Positions 49,311 through 58,999 of a DNA stretch of 64,000 nt are shown here, in pieces. The stretch is from Pisaster brevispinus (lineage: Eukaryota; Echinodermata; Asteroidea; Forcipulatida; Asteriidae): contig JAMKCF010000013.1 in NCBI GenBank assembly GCA_023634235.1, positions 2,046,001-2,110,000 of the forward strand, given 5' to 3'. Under the pieces are notes generated by a model. It was not told the origin of the DNA. It worked only from the letters and a program-made list of their open reading frames with translations, and did not search any database. Numbering within the stretch: position 1 is the first letter of the stretch; each line of letters begins with the position of its first letter. A program made the translations under genes and the position numbers.

Positions 49311-49705
49311 GAGTTTGTACCCTTCGTTATGAATAAAAGTGAAAGTTTTAGCCCAGAATCTTAAAGACTGATACACTGGGCATACCACATTTGTGAGCTG
49401 GCTAATTTGGTCCACTAATTAGTAGTTAATTAACAACAGTTATACAGACACCATTTTCCATCTAAAACACGCACAAATGCATATGCGGTTGAGACAACTA
49501 CCTCTTGTGAAGAATTTGTACCCTTCATTATGAATAAAAGTGGAAGTTTTAGTCCAGAACCTTGAAGACTGATACACTGGGCACACCAAATTTTTGAGCT
49601 GGCTAATTTGGTCCACTAATTAGTTCTTACTTAACCACAGCTAAACAGACGCCATTTTCTATATATAACAGGCATATTTGCATTTGCCGTTGAGTAAGCT
49701 ACCTC
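49311..49705 (+). repeat. two tandem sub-repeats in the left arm
   Basis: Two units of about 195 bp. Each contains GTACCCTTC-TTATGAATAAAAG, ACTGATACACTGGGC, GAGCTGGCTAATTTGGTCC, ACGCCATTTT or ACACCATTTT, and CTACCTCTT. The same unit occurs about three times, inverted, at 55778-56305. Confidence 0.9.
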
Positions 49706-49768
49706 TTTAAATTAAAATTACAATTCACCATAAACAAAATAACTCCCTTATTGCCTCCCAATCCAAAT

Positions 49769-49940
49769 TGTAATTTTCAGTTATAAATGGAAAATCATTT
49801 TATAATTTGATGTTCTGTAAACATAACTAAAGCTCTTGATATTTACTTTTCCTAACATCATTAATAATACCCCCAGCTTTAGTTATGTATACAGAACATC
49901 CAATTACAAAATGATTTACCATTTATAACTGAAAATTACA
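49769..49940. mobile_element. inverted-repeat insert inside the left arm region
   Basis: Arms of about 67 bp: the left begins TGTAATTTTCAGTTATAAAT and the right ends ATTTATAACTGAAAATTACA. It is flanked by diverged direct repeats containing AACTCCCTTATT...CCTCCCAATC (near 49741 and 49966). Confidence 0.8.
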
Positions 49941-50264
49941 TTTTGCCGTGAACAAAAATTGTATTACTCCCTTAATTATTTCCTCCCAATCAAAATTACG
50001 AAAAGGTTAATGTTCAACTTACAGCAACGCATACAAGTGAAAATTAATCAATAAGATCAACTTTTAAATCTCATGAATTTTATTTAATTTCTGGACAGTA
50101 TAGGCCTAATAAGCAATAAAAAAAAAAGTAACATGTTATAAAATTATCTGTTAACATGCATTATGCAGCTTTTAATAATCATGACCTATGGAAGGCAAAC
50201 AACGCCCTCTTTTGGTTCTGCCTCAACTGAGCGGGAAAACATATCGCAGCCGGGCCCAGTTGTA

Positions 50265-50350
50265 GTTACCGGGAGGACAGTCAGCGCAACTAAATATGAA
50301 GAGTAGGTCGTGGTAGTGCATAGTACAAGACCCCGGTTCGAAGCGCAGCA
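50265..50350 (+). other. tRNA-like module 1
   Basis: A-box-like AGTCAGCGCAACTAAA and a B box GGTTCGAAGC at 50335-50344, followed by TTTTTATTTATTTTTTT, which resembles a Pol III terminator. Full cloverleaf pairing is not evident. Confidence 0.5.
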
Positions 50351-50413
50351 TTTTTATTTATTTTTTTAAACTGTTGTGTAACAAATTAGTTATAACGTGA
50401 ATAAACAGCACAA

Positions 50414-50500
50414 TTTTTGAGCTGGCCAGTTAGCGCAAGTTGATAGTTTAAAGGTAATGTAAATCGCAAGACCCAGGTTCGAGCCATGGCGGGTTTTTGT
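50414..50500 (+). other. tRNA-like module 2
   Basis: A-box-like CCAGTTAGCGCAAGTTGATAG and B box GGTTCGAGCC from 50476, followed by GGGTTTTTGTTTTTT. The B box is 141 bp from that of module 1. Confidence 0.55.
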
Positions 50501-50556
50501 TTTTTATCTTACTATTAAAGGTAAAGAAATATTTACATCTAAAATAAAACAAACTT

Positions 50557-50640
50557 CCAGTAGATCAGTCAGTTAGCGAAACTGGTTAAGTGATGGTATT
50601 GCATACCGCAAGACCCGAGTTCGAGCCCAGGTAGGCTATT
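50557..50640 (+). other. tRNA-like module 3
   Basis: A-box-like TCAGTTAGCGAAACTGGTTA and B box AGTTCGAGCC near 50618. It shares CCGCAAGACCC with module 2. The spacing to module 2 is about 142 bp. No strong T run follows at once. Confidence 0.5.
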
Positions 50641-50721
50641 AAAACCAATGAACAGATTTCTTTTTACCTTCATAAAAAATTAAGTTGACACTATATATTG
50701 GAAAAAACCAAAGGGTGGTGG

Positions 50722-50797
50722 TGGGCAGTAACTTAGCGCAGAGGTAGGACGAGCGACTACAAGAGAGAAGGTGAGAGGATCAAATCACGGCGGGGCC
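50722..50797 (+). other. tRNA-like module 4, abutting the minisatellite
   Basis: A-box-like AACTTAGCGCAGAGGTAGGA and B-box-like GGATCAAATC at 50777-50786. The minisatellite begins within a few bases of its 3' end. This is the most degraded B box of the four. Confidence 0.45.
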
Positions 50798-53700
50798 CCA
50801 GCTGCTGCCAACTGCAACTGGGCCCCAGCTGCTGCCAACTGCAACTGGGCCCCAGCTGCTGCCAACTGCAACTGGGCCCCAGCTGCTGCCAACTGCAACT
50901 GCAACTGGGCCCCAGCTGCTGCCAACTGCAACTGCAACTGGGCCCCAGCTGCTGCCAACTGCAACTGGGCCCCAGCTGCTGCCAACTGCAACTGGGCCCC
51001 AGCTGCTGCCAACTGCAACTGGGCCCCAGCTGCTGCCAACTGCAACTGGGCCCCAGCTGCTGCCAACTGCAACTGGGCCCCAGCTGCTGCCAACTGCAAC
51101 TGGGCCCCAGCTGCTGCCAACTGCAACTGGGCCCCAGCTGCTGCCAACTGCAACTGGGCCCCAGCTGCTGCCAACTGCAACTGGGCCCCAGCTGCTGCCA
51201 ACTGCAACTGGGCCCCAGCTGCTGCCAACTGCAACTGGGCCCCAGCTGCTGCCAACTGCAACTGGGCCCCAGCTGCTGCCAACTGCAACTGGGCCCCAGC
51301 TGCTGCCAACTGCAACTGGGCCCCAGCTGCTGCCAACTGCAACTGGGCCCCAGCTGCTGCCAACTGCAACTGGGCCCCAGCTGCTGCCAACTGCAACTGG
51401 GCCCCAGCTGCTGCCAACTGCAACTGGGCCCCAGCTGCTGCCAACTGCAACTGGGCCCCAGCTGCTGCCAACTGCAACTGGGCCCCAGCTGCTGCCAACT
51501 GCAACTGGGCCCCAGCTGCTGCCAACTGCAACTGGGCCCCAGCTGCTGCCAACTGCAACTGGGCCCCAGCTGCTGCCAACTGCAACTGGGCCCCAGCTGC
51601 TGCCAACTGCAACTGGGCCCCAGCTGCTGCCAACTGCAACTGGGCCCCAGCTGCTGCCAACTGCAACTGGGCCCCAGCTGCTGCCAACTGCAACTGGGCC
51701 CCAGCTGCTGCCAACTGCAACTGGGCCCCAGCTGCTGCCAACTGCAACTGGGCCCCAGCTGCTGCCAACTGCAACTGGGCCCCAGCTGCTGCCAACTGCA
51801 ACTGGGCCCCAGCTGCTGCCAACTGCAACTGGGCCCCAGCTGCTGCCAACTGCAACTGGGCCCCAGCTGCTGCCAACTGCAACTGGGCCCCAGCTGCTGC
51901 CAACTGCAACTGGGCCCCAGCTGCTGCCAACTGCAACTGGGCCCCAGCTGCTGCCAACTGCAACTGGGCCCCAGCTGCTGCCAACTGCAACTGGGCCCCA
52001 GCTGCTGCCAACTGCAACTGGGCCCCAGCTGCTGCCAACTGCAACTGGGCCCCAGCTGCTGCCAACTGCAACTGGGCCCCAGCTGCTGCCAACTGCAACT
52101 GGGCCCCAGCTGCTGCCAACTGCAACTGGGCCCCAGCTGCTGCCAACTGCAACTGGGCCCCAGCTGCTGCCAACTGCAACTGGGCCCCAGCTGCTGCCAA
52201 CTGCAACTGGGCCCCAGCTGCTGCCAACTGCAACTGGGCCCCAGCTGCTGCCAACTGCAACTGGGCCCCAGCTGCTGCCAACTGCAACTGGGCCCCAGCT
52301 GCTGCCAACTGCAACTGGGCCCCAGCTGCTGCCAACTGCAACTGGGCCCCAGCTGCTGCCAACTGCAACTGGGCCCCAGCTGCTGCCAACTGCAACTGGG
52401 CCCCAGCTGCTGCCAACTGCAACTGGGCCCCAGCTGCTGCCAACTGCAACTGGGCCCCAGCTGCTGCCAACTGCAACTGGGCCCCAGCTGCTGCCAACTG
52501 CAACTGGGCCCCAGCTGCTGCCAACTGCAACTGGGCCCCAGCTGCTGCCAACTGCAACTGGGCCCCAGCTGCTGCCAACTGCAACTGGGCCCCAGCTGCT
52601 GCCAACTGCAACTGGGCCCCAGCTGCTGCCAACTGCAACTGGGCCCCAGCTGCTGCCAACTGCAACTGGGCCCCAGCTGCTGCCAACTGCAACTGGGCCC
52701 CAGCTGCTGCCAACTGCAACTGGGCCCCAGCTGCTGCCAACTGCAACTGGGCCCCAGCTGCTGCCAACTGCAACTGGGCCCCAGCTGCTGCCAACTGCAA
52801 CTGGGCCCCAGCTGCTGCCAACTGCAACTGGGCCCCAGCTGCTGCCAACTGCAACTGGGCCCCAGCTGCTGCCAACTGCAACTGGGCCCCAGCTGCTGCC
52901 AACTGCAACTGGGCCCCAGCTGCTGCCAACTGCAACTGGGCCCCAGCTGCTGCCAACTGCAACTGGGCCCCAGCTGCTGCCAACTGCAACTGGGCCCCAG
53001 CTGCTGCCAACTGCAACTGGGCCCCAGCTGCTGCCAACTGCAACTGGGCCCCAGCTGCTGCCAACTGCAACTGGGCCCCAGCTGCTGCCAACTGCAACTG
53101 GGCCCCAGCTGCTGCCAACTGCAACTGGGCCCCAGCTGCTGCCAACTGCAACTGGGCCCCAGCTGCTGCCAACTGCAACTGGGCCCCAGCTGCTGCCAAC
53201 TGCAACTGGGCCCCAGCTGCTGCCAACTGCAACTGGGCCCCAGCTGCTGCCAACTGCAACTGGGCCCCAGCTGCTGCCAACTGCAACTGGGCCCCAGCTG
53301 CTGCCAACTGCAACTGGGCCCCAGCTGCTGCCAACTGCAACTGGGCCCCAGCTGCTGCCAACTGCAACTGGGCCCCAGCTGCTGCCAACTGCAACTGGGC
53401 CCCAGCTGCTGCCAACTGCAACTGGGCCCCAGCTGCTGCCAACTGCAACTGGGCCCCAGCTGCTGCCAACTGCAACTGGGCCCCAGCTGCTGCCAACTGC
53501 AACTGGGCCCCAGCTGCTGCCAACTGCAACTGGGCCCCAGCTGCTGCCAACTGCAACTGGGCCCCAGCTGCTGCCAACTGCAACTGGGCCCCAGCTGCTG
53601 CCAACTGCAACTGGGCCCCAGCTGCTGCCAACTGCAACTGGGCCCCAGCTGCTGCCAACTGCAACTGGGCCCCAGCTGCTGCCAACTGCAACTGGGCCCC

Positions 53701-55774
53701 AGCTGCTGCCAACTGCAACTGGGCCCCAGCTGCTGCCAACTGCAACTGGGCCCCAGCTGCTGCCAACTGCAACTGGGCCCCAGCTGCTGCCAACTGCAAC
53801 TGGGCCCCAGCTGCTGCCAACTGCAACTGGGCCCCAGCTGCTGCCAACTGCAACTGGGCCCCAGCTGCTGCCAACTGCAACTGGGCCCCAGCTGCTGCCA
53901 ACTGCAACTGGGCCCCAGCTGCTGCCAACTGCAACTGGGCCCCAGCTGCTGCCAACTGCAACTGGGCCCCAGCTGCTGCCAACTGCAACTGGGCCCCAGC
54001 TGCTGCCAACTGCAACTGGGCCCCAGCTGCTGCCAACTGCAACTGGGCCCCAGCTGCTGCCAACTGCAACTGGGCCCCAGCTGCTGCCAACTGCAACTGG
54101 GCCCCAGCTGCTGCCAACTGCAACTGGGCCCCAGCTGCTGCCAACTGCAACTGGGCCCCAGCTGCTGCCAACTGCAACTGGGCCCCAGCTGCTGCCAACT
54201 GCAACTGGGCCCCAGCTGCTGCCAACTGCAACTGGGCCCCAGCTGCTGCCAACTGCAACTGGGCCCCAGCTGCTGCCAACTGCAACTGGGCCCCAGCTGC
54301 TGCCAACTGCAACTGGGCCCCAGCTGCTGCCAACTGCAACTGGGCCCCAGCTGCTGCCAACTGCAACTGGGCCCCAGCTGCTGCCAACTGCAACTGGGCC
54401 CCAGCTGCTGCCAACTGCAACTGGGCCCCAGCTGCTGCCAACTGCAACTGGGCCCCAGCTGCTGCCAACTGCAACTGGGCCCCAGCTGCTGCCAACTGCA
54501 ACTGGGCCCCAGCTGCTGCCAACTGCAACTGGGCCCCAGCTGCTGCCAACTGCAACTGGGCCCCAGCTGCTGCCAACTGCAACTGGGCCCCAGCTGCTGC
54601 CAACTGCAACTGGGCCCCAGCTGCTGCCAACTGCAACTGGGCCCCAGCTGCTGCCAACTGCAACTGGGCCCCAGCTGCTGCCAACTGCAACTGGGCCCCA
54701 GCTGCTGCCAACTGCAACTGGGCCCCAGCTGCTGCCAACTGCAACTGGGCCCCAGCTGCTGCCAACTGCAACTGGGCCCCAGCTGCTGCCAACTGCAACT
54801 GGGCCCCAGCTGCTGCCAACTGCAACTGGGCCCCAGCTGCTGCCAACTGCAACTGGGCCCCAGCTGCTGCCAACTGCAACTGGGCCCCAGCTGCTGCCAA
54901 CTGCAACTGGGCCCCAGCTGCTGCCAACTGCAACTGGGCCCCAGCTGCTGCCAACTGCAACTGGGCCCCAGCTGCTGCCAACTGCAACTGGGCCCCAGCT
55001 GCTGCCAACTGCAACTGGGCCCCAGCTGCTGCCAACTGCAACTGGGCCCCAGCTGCTGCCAACTGCAACTGGGCCCCAGCTGCTGCCAACTGCAACTGGG
55101 CCCCAGCTGCTGCCAACTGCAACTGGGCCCCAGCTGCTGCCAACTGCAACTGGGCCCCAGCTGCTGCCAACTGCAACTGGGCCCCAGCTGCTGCCAACTG
55201 CAACTGGGCCCCAGCTGCTGCCAACTGCAACTGGGCCCCAGCTGCTGCCAACTGCAACTGGGCCCCAGCTGCTGCCAACTGCAACTGGGCCCCAGCTGCT
55301 GCCAACTGCAACTGGGCCCCAGCTGCTGCCAACTGCAACTGGGCCCCAGCTGCTGCCAACTGCAACTGGGCCCCAGCTGCTGCCAACTGCAACTGGGCCC
55401 CAGCTGCTGCCAACTGCAACTGGGCCCCAGCTGCTGCCAACTGCAACTGGGCCCCAGCTGCTGCCAACTGCAACTGGGCCCCAGCTGCTGCCAACTGCAA
55501 CTGGGCCCCAGCTGCTGCCAACTGCAACTGGGCCCCAGCTGCTGCCAACTGCAACTGGGCCCCAGCTGCTGCCAACTGCAACTGGGCCCCAGCTGCTGCC
55601 AACTGCAACTGGGCCCCAGCTGCTGCCAACTGCAACTGGGCCCCAGCTGCTGCCAACTGCAACTGGGCCCCAGCTGCTGCCAACTGCAACTGGGCCCCAG
55701 CTGCTGCCAACTGCAACTGGGCCCCAGCTGCTGCCAACTGCAACTGGGCCCCAGCTGCTGCCAACTGCAACTGG
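50795..55774. repeat. 27-bp minisatellite, 184 units
   Basis: Each 27-bp unit contains CTGGGCCCCAGCTGCTGCC followed by AACTGCAA. Counting by the encoded nonapeptide gives 184 units over 4,980 bp. Units 4 and 5 are 33 bp (an extra CTGCAA-type hexamer). The others look identical. Because 27 is divisible by three and the unit has no stop in three of six frames, frames of more than 1,650 codons exist on both strands. They are repeat artefacts, not genes. Every unit has a PvuII-type CAGCTG and an ApaI-type GGGCCC palindrome. Confidence 0.98.
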
Positions 55775-55777
55775 GCG

Positions 55778-56305
55778 TCTGTGTAACTGTGATTGATTAA
55801 CCACTATTTAGTGGACCAAATTAGCCAGCTCAAAAATTTGGTGCGCCAGTGTATCAGTCTTTAATAATCTAGACTAAAACTTCAATTTAGGGTACAAATT
55901 CTTTACAAGAGGTAGTTTACTCAACCGCGTGCATTTGCGTGTTTTATATGGAAAATGGCGTCTAGATAATTTGGGTTAATTAACCACTAATTAGATGACC
56001 AAATTAGCCAGCTCAAAAACTTGGTATGCCCAGTGTATCAGTCTTTAAGTTTTTGGACTGAAACTTCCACTTTTTTTCATAATGAAGGGTACACATTTTT
56101 TACAAGAGGTAGTTGTCTCAACCGCATATGCATTTGTGCGTGTTTCAGATGGAAAATGGTGTCTGTATAACTGTTGTTAATTAACTACTAATCAGTGGGC
56201 CAAATTAGCCAGCTCAAAAATGTGGTGTGCCCAGTGTATCAGTCTTCAAGATTCTGGACTAAAACTTCCACTCTTATTCATAACGAAGGGTACAAACTCT
56301 TTTCA
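55778..56305 (-). repeat. three tandem sub-repeats in the right arm
   Basis: The inverted counterparts of 49311-49705, roughly three units. Each has AATTAGCCAGCTCAAAAA, CAGTGTATCAGTCTT and AAGAGGTAGTT. The minisatellite ends in GGGCGTCTG, where the GCGTCTG already belongs to a sub-repeat unit. The array is thus joined directly into the arm. Confidence 0.85.
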
Positions 56306-56644
56306 AATTATGTTATAGTATTTAAACTGCATATAATTTTTTTTGGACATAACACACGCACATTGTCTCCGTGTTTGCGCCTAATTTTCTGTTTTTTAGC
56401 GACTTGTTTTTGTTTGTTTATTGCTTTTCAATGATTAATAGCTATAACATTTCAATGTTATTTATTAAAAATCTGCAAGTTATGGCTAGAATTTCAGTAC
56501 TCGTTCAGATAAAGTAACGGGTTCGCCGACAGAAATGAGTCAAATGAGCCCTTTTGTCACCTCCCTGTACTGCATGTGTTCTAATTTTGTGATTACGCGG
56601 CTTTCTGTTCCGCGAATACGCGGCTGGCTATTTCGGGCCCAATA

Positions 56645-56783
56645 GACTGTGCAAGTCTCGCGCGTATTCGAACATTGGGATCCGTTAAAGCGCGTGAGTT
56701 TGTTTCTTTAACGCGTTAAAGCAATGTACGTGGGACCACAGTGGTCCCAAAAATGTTCGAATACGCGCGAGACTTGCACGGTC
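56645..56783. mobile_element. 139-bp MITE nested in the right arm
   Basis: The ends GACTGTGCAAGTCTCGCGCG and its near-complement CGCGCGAGACTTGCACGGTC are inverted arms of about 31 bp flanked by TA (56643-56644 and 56784-56785). The left arm of the host element has the uninterrupted sequence (AGCACAGTATTGGGCCC near 48926-48939), giving a direct empty site. The interior carries palindromes TTTAACGCGTTAAA and GGGACCACAGTGGTCCC. Confidence 0.9.
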
Positions 56784-56816
56784 TATACTGTGCTAGCTTC
56801 AGCTCGGTAATTTGAC

Positions 56817-56978
56817 CTCATTCCCCAAGGTCATAAGTCTGGTAAACATTTCACACGGGTAACACAAATTAAATTTAGTCGGGCTCCCAGTTAACTTAAT
56901 ACGCATTGAAAAGTTGAATGAGTTCACAACAAAACAAAACCGGCATTTAATCTACATGTATCTTCGATACTTCCAAAT
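56817..56978 (+). promoter_or_regulatory. NDUFAF2 side of the split bidirectional promoter
   Basis: The 162 bp between the inserted element and the NDUFAF2 start codon. No TATA box is obvious. If transcription starts here, any shared element on the ERCC8 side is now about 8 kb away. Alternatively the start may lie inside the transposon. Confidence 0.45.
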
Positions 56979-58639
56979 ATGAATTTTATCAGAGGCATCT
57001 TTCGGTTAGGGAGATCTTCCAAGATTCTTGTCGGTACTGATCATCTTGGAAATAAATACTTCGAGATTCCTGAAAGATCGACCTTCACGACCAAGGGTAA
57101 CGACTACCGCCGGTTACTTATAGTATACTTAACAATAACATACTTACTTTAGACTAGTACGTCTCCTCACTGTCAGTGTCAGTCAGACTGTGGACTATTC
57201 CAAATTCCAAAAACAATATTGTTTTGATTGAATGTTTGAACAAGAGATTGCTTAATCAAGTTTTATTGAGATGTGTTTGAGGCATGTGGGGGCGGGTAGG
57301 GGATGGGTGTGAGGGTATGGGAGGGGGTTGGTGTGAATGTGTACTGAAAGGGTGGGATACTTTATATGAGATGGGTGTGAAGGTAGTGTTGTACTATACT
57401 GTTTTTGAAACATGTGGTTGGGGGATGGGGGGGGGGCGGGTGTGCATGGTTGGAAATGACCTATAAAAACCATGGTAAGGCTCTCTGCATATGTACATTT
57501 GAATCACATCAATCCTATAGCTTAGCTTAGTTAAATTTATACTTTGTGATGCATTATGATTAATATGCCTACGTACATAATTGTGGTGTACGACGTCGAC
57601 CGTCGGGTCAGGATGATTGAGGGTTATGATCATCACAACTAGCTTCTGTTGTAGTACTACAGTGTACAGAGTAGTAGTAGCTAGTACTAGTTTCCATAAT
57701 AAAAACCTGTCTAAAGACTTTGGTTGGCATAGATTGAGACTAGAGTCATGTTCTTAAACAGTGCTTTGGACTCCTTCAGAATCGGATGGTCCTTAAGAAT
57801 TAGAGCGAGTCCAAAACATTGGCACTAATGGAGCTGTGGTTGACGTTGCATTTAACCTGAAGTATTGTTTGTGTTTGTTTGACAGAAGGGATATTGAAGG
57901 CAAGAAGGATCTGCGAGGCAAAGTATTCACATGCGGACTATGAGGAAGGAATGATTCCAATAGAATGGGAAGGTCTGAATTAGATCAGTGGAATGTCTCT
58001 TAATCACTAAAAAAATATTCATTTTCTGACAAATTTGGCTTTTAATCATTAATATTTTCTTTGTCTTTTCAGCATGGGTAAGAGGAAAGCGCAACGATCC
58101 CCCATCACACGAGGAGATCATGAGACGAGAACAGATGACGGTAATCGTCAAGAAAAGAGCCAAGGAACTTGAGGCTAAAGATCAAGAGGTACGCACAAAA
58201 TCAACCCCTGGCATACCTCCCAAAGGGCATTCAAGAAGATGTGTTAACAAGTCATCCAAGTCTACAGCTTTCATTCTTTGATGTATGTTGTTGTTAATGA
58301 ATGTGTATAATTCTTTGCTTCTGTTTCTTTAGAGACAATTACAGGATTACAAGGAAGGGCTCATAGCCCAACCAGCACAGACCAAGCAGATAGGTAAATG
58401 CTTCCCTCTTTTGTCTTTGTGTGTGGATAACTTTTGTCTTTCTGTGTGGATAAACATGGGTAATCAGTGGCTTTAATTTCATATGAATATCACTGAACTT
58501 ATTTGACATTTATCTTTTTAAAGGTCACGCCTCGGCGCCTGTATTCGAGACGACAGAATCTGGTCAGTCTGTCAGTACCGGGAACGAGTACGAGCCAGCT
58601 GCTTGGCAACCAGGTCAATCAGCATCGAAGGTCAAATGA
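56979..58639 (+). CDS. NDUFAF2: NDUFAF2 (mimitin), complex I assembly factor
   Basis: Five exons, 56979-57096, 57886-57972, 58073-58188, 58333-58393 and 58524-58639, join in phase with GT-AG introns to give 165 residues (human protein about 169). It belongs to the NDUFA12/B17.2 family, mitochondrial proteins that assist a late step of complex I assembly. Family landmarks in order: VGTDHLGNKYFEIP in exon 1, the basic ILKARRICEA in exon 2, IPIEWEAWVRGKRNDPPSHE across exons 2-3, a charged helical stretch in exons 3-4, and GHASAPVFE in exon 5. All match the vertebrate protein in position. The N-terminus MNFIRGIFRLGRSSK is basic and could aid mitochondrial targeting. The final residues KVK and the stop fall inside the first unit of a 74-bp tandem repeat that continues into the 3' UTR. 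It is divergent from ERCC8, as in vertebrates. Confidence 0.95.
57285..57440 (+). repeat. G-rich direct repeats in NDUFAF2 intron 1
   Basis: Two similar G-rich stretches (CATGTGGGGGCGGGTAGGGG near 57284 and CATGTGGTTGGGGGATGGGG near 57411) with many G3+ runs. Quadruplex folding of the sense strand is possible. Confidence 0.6.
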
Positions 58640-58910
58640 AGGCTACTGGATTAGATATTAAAACTATGTATTTATTGTACAAAGCAGTTGCAATAGATGT
58701 CAGAGGTCAGATGGAGGCTACTGAATGACATATTAAGACTGTATCTTTTGTACAAACAATATGCAATAGATGTCAACGGTCAAATGGAGACTAGTGGATG
58801 AGATATTAAAACTATGTATTTAATTTATACACAATTTGCTATAAATGTCAAAGGTCGAATGGAGACTACTCGATTGAATCAAGACTACAAATGTCAAACT
58901 TCAAATGAAG
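58629..58910 (+). repeat. 74-bp tandem repeat across the NDUFAF2 stop codon
   Basis: Units start near 58630, 58704, 58778 and 58852. Each has AGGTCAAATGGAG, CTACTGGAT, ATATTAAAACTATGTAT and CAATAGATGTCA. The last unit is partial. Isolated similar words occur at about 59206 and 59551. The stop codon TGA is formed by the unit's AAATGAAGG where other units read ATGGAG. Confidence 0.85.
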
Positions 58911-58961
58911 ACTAAACGATCATGGGGGCTCAGATGGGTTGATTTGCCCAAAAATCTACAC

Positions 58962-58999
58962 AATAAAAACACAAGTACAGTGTACTAATTTCTAATAAA
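58962..58999 (+). terminator. NDUFAF2 polyadenylation signals
   Basis: Two AATAAA hexamers, at 58962-58967 and 58994-58999, about 330-360 nt after the stop codon. They are the first strong pair downstream of the gene. Confidence 0.6.

Larger units (their letters stand above)
48909..56808. mobile_element. 7.9-kb long-TIR element between ERCC8 and NDUFAF2
   Basis: Both ends read ACCGAGCTGAAGCTAGCACA as inverted repeats and are flanked by a perfect 8-bp direct repeat AATTTGAC (48901-48908 and 56809-56816). The inverted arms extend inward for about 0.8 kb (left) and 1 kb (right) and contain tandem sub-repeats of about 190 bp. Inside lie four tRNA-like modules (50265-50797) and a 184-unit minisatellite (50795-55774). 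No transposase-like frame is present, so the element is non-autonomous. Long arms with an 8-bp duplication could suit Mutator-like, hAT-like or foldback elements. The superfamily is not decided. Confidence 0.9.

Noticed and set aside
50265..50797. A CRISPR-like or tRNA gene array
   Set aside because: The four modules differ too much to be CRISPR repeats, and cloverleaf pairing is too poor to call tRNA genes, so they are listed as tRNA-like only.
50771..55804. Open frames of more than 1,650 codons on both strands (repeats of APAAANCNW, PVAVGSSWG and LQLAAAGAQ)
   Set aside because: They exist only because the 27-bp satellite unit is a multiple of three without stops in those frames. Three overlapping frames on two strands cannot all be real, and no splice or promoter context supports one.
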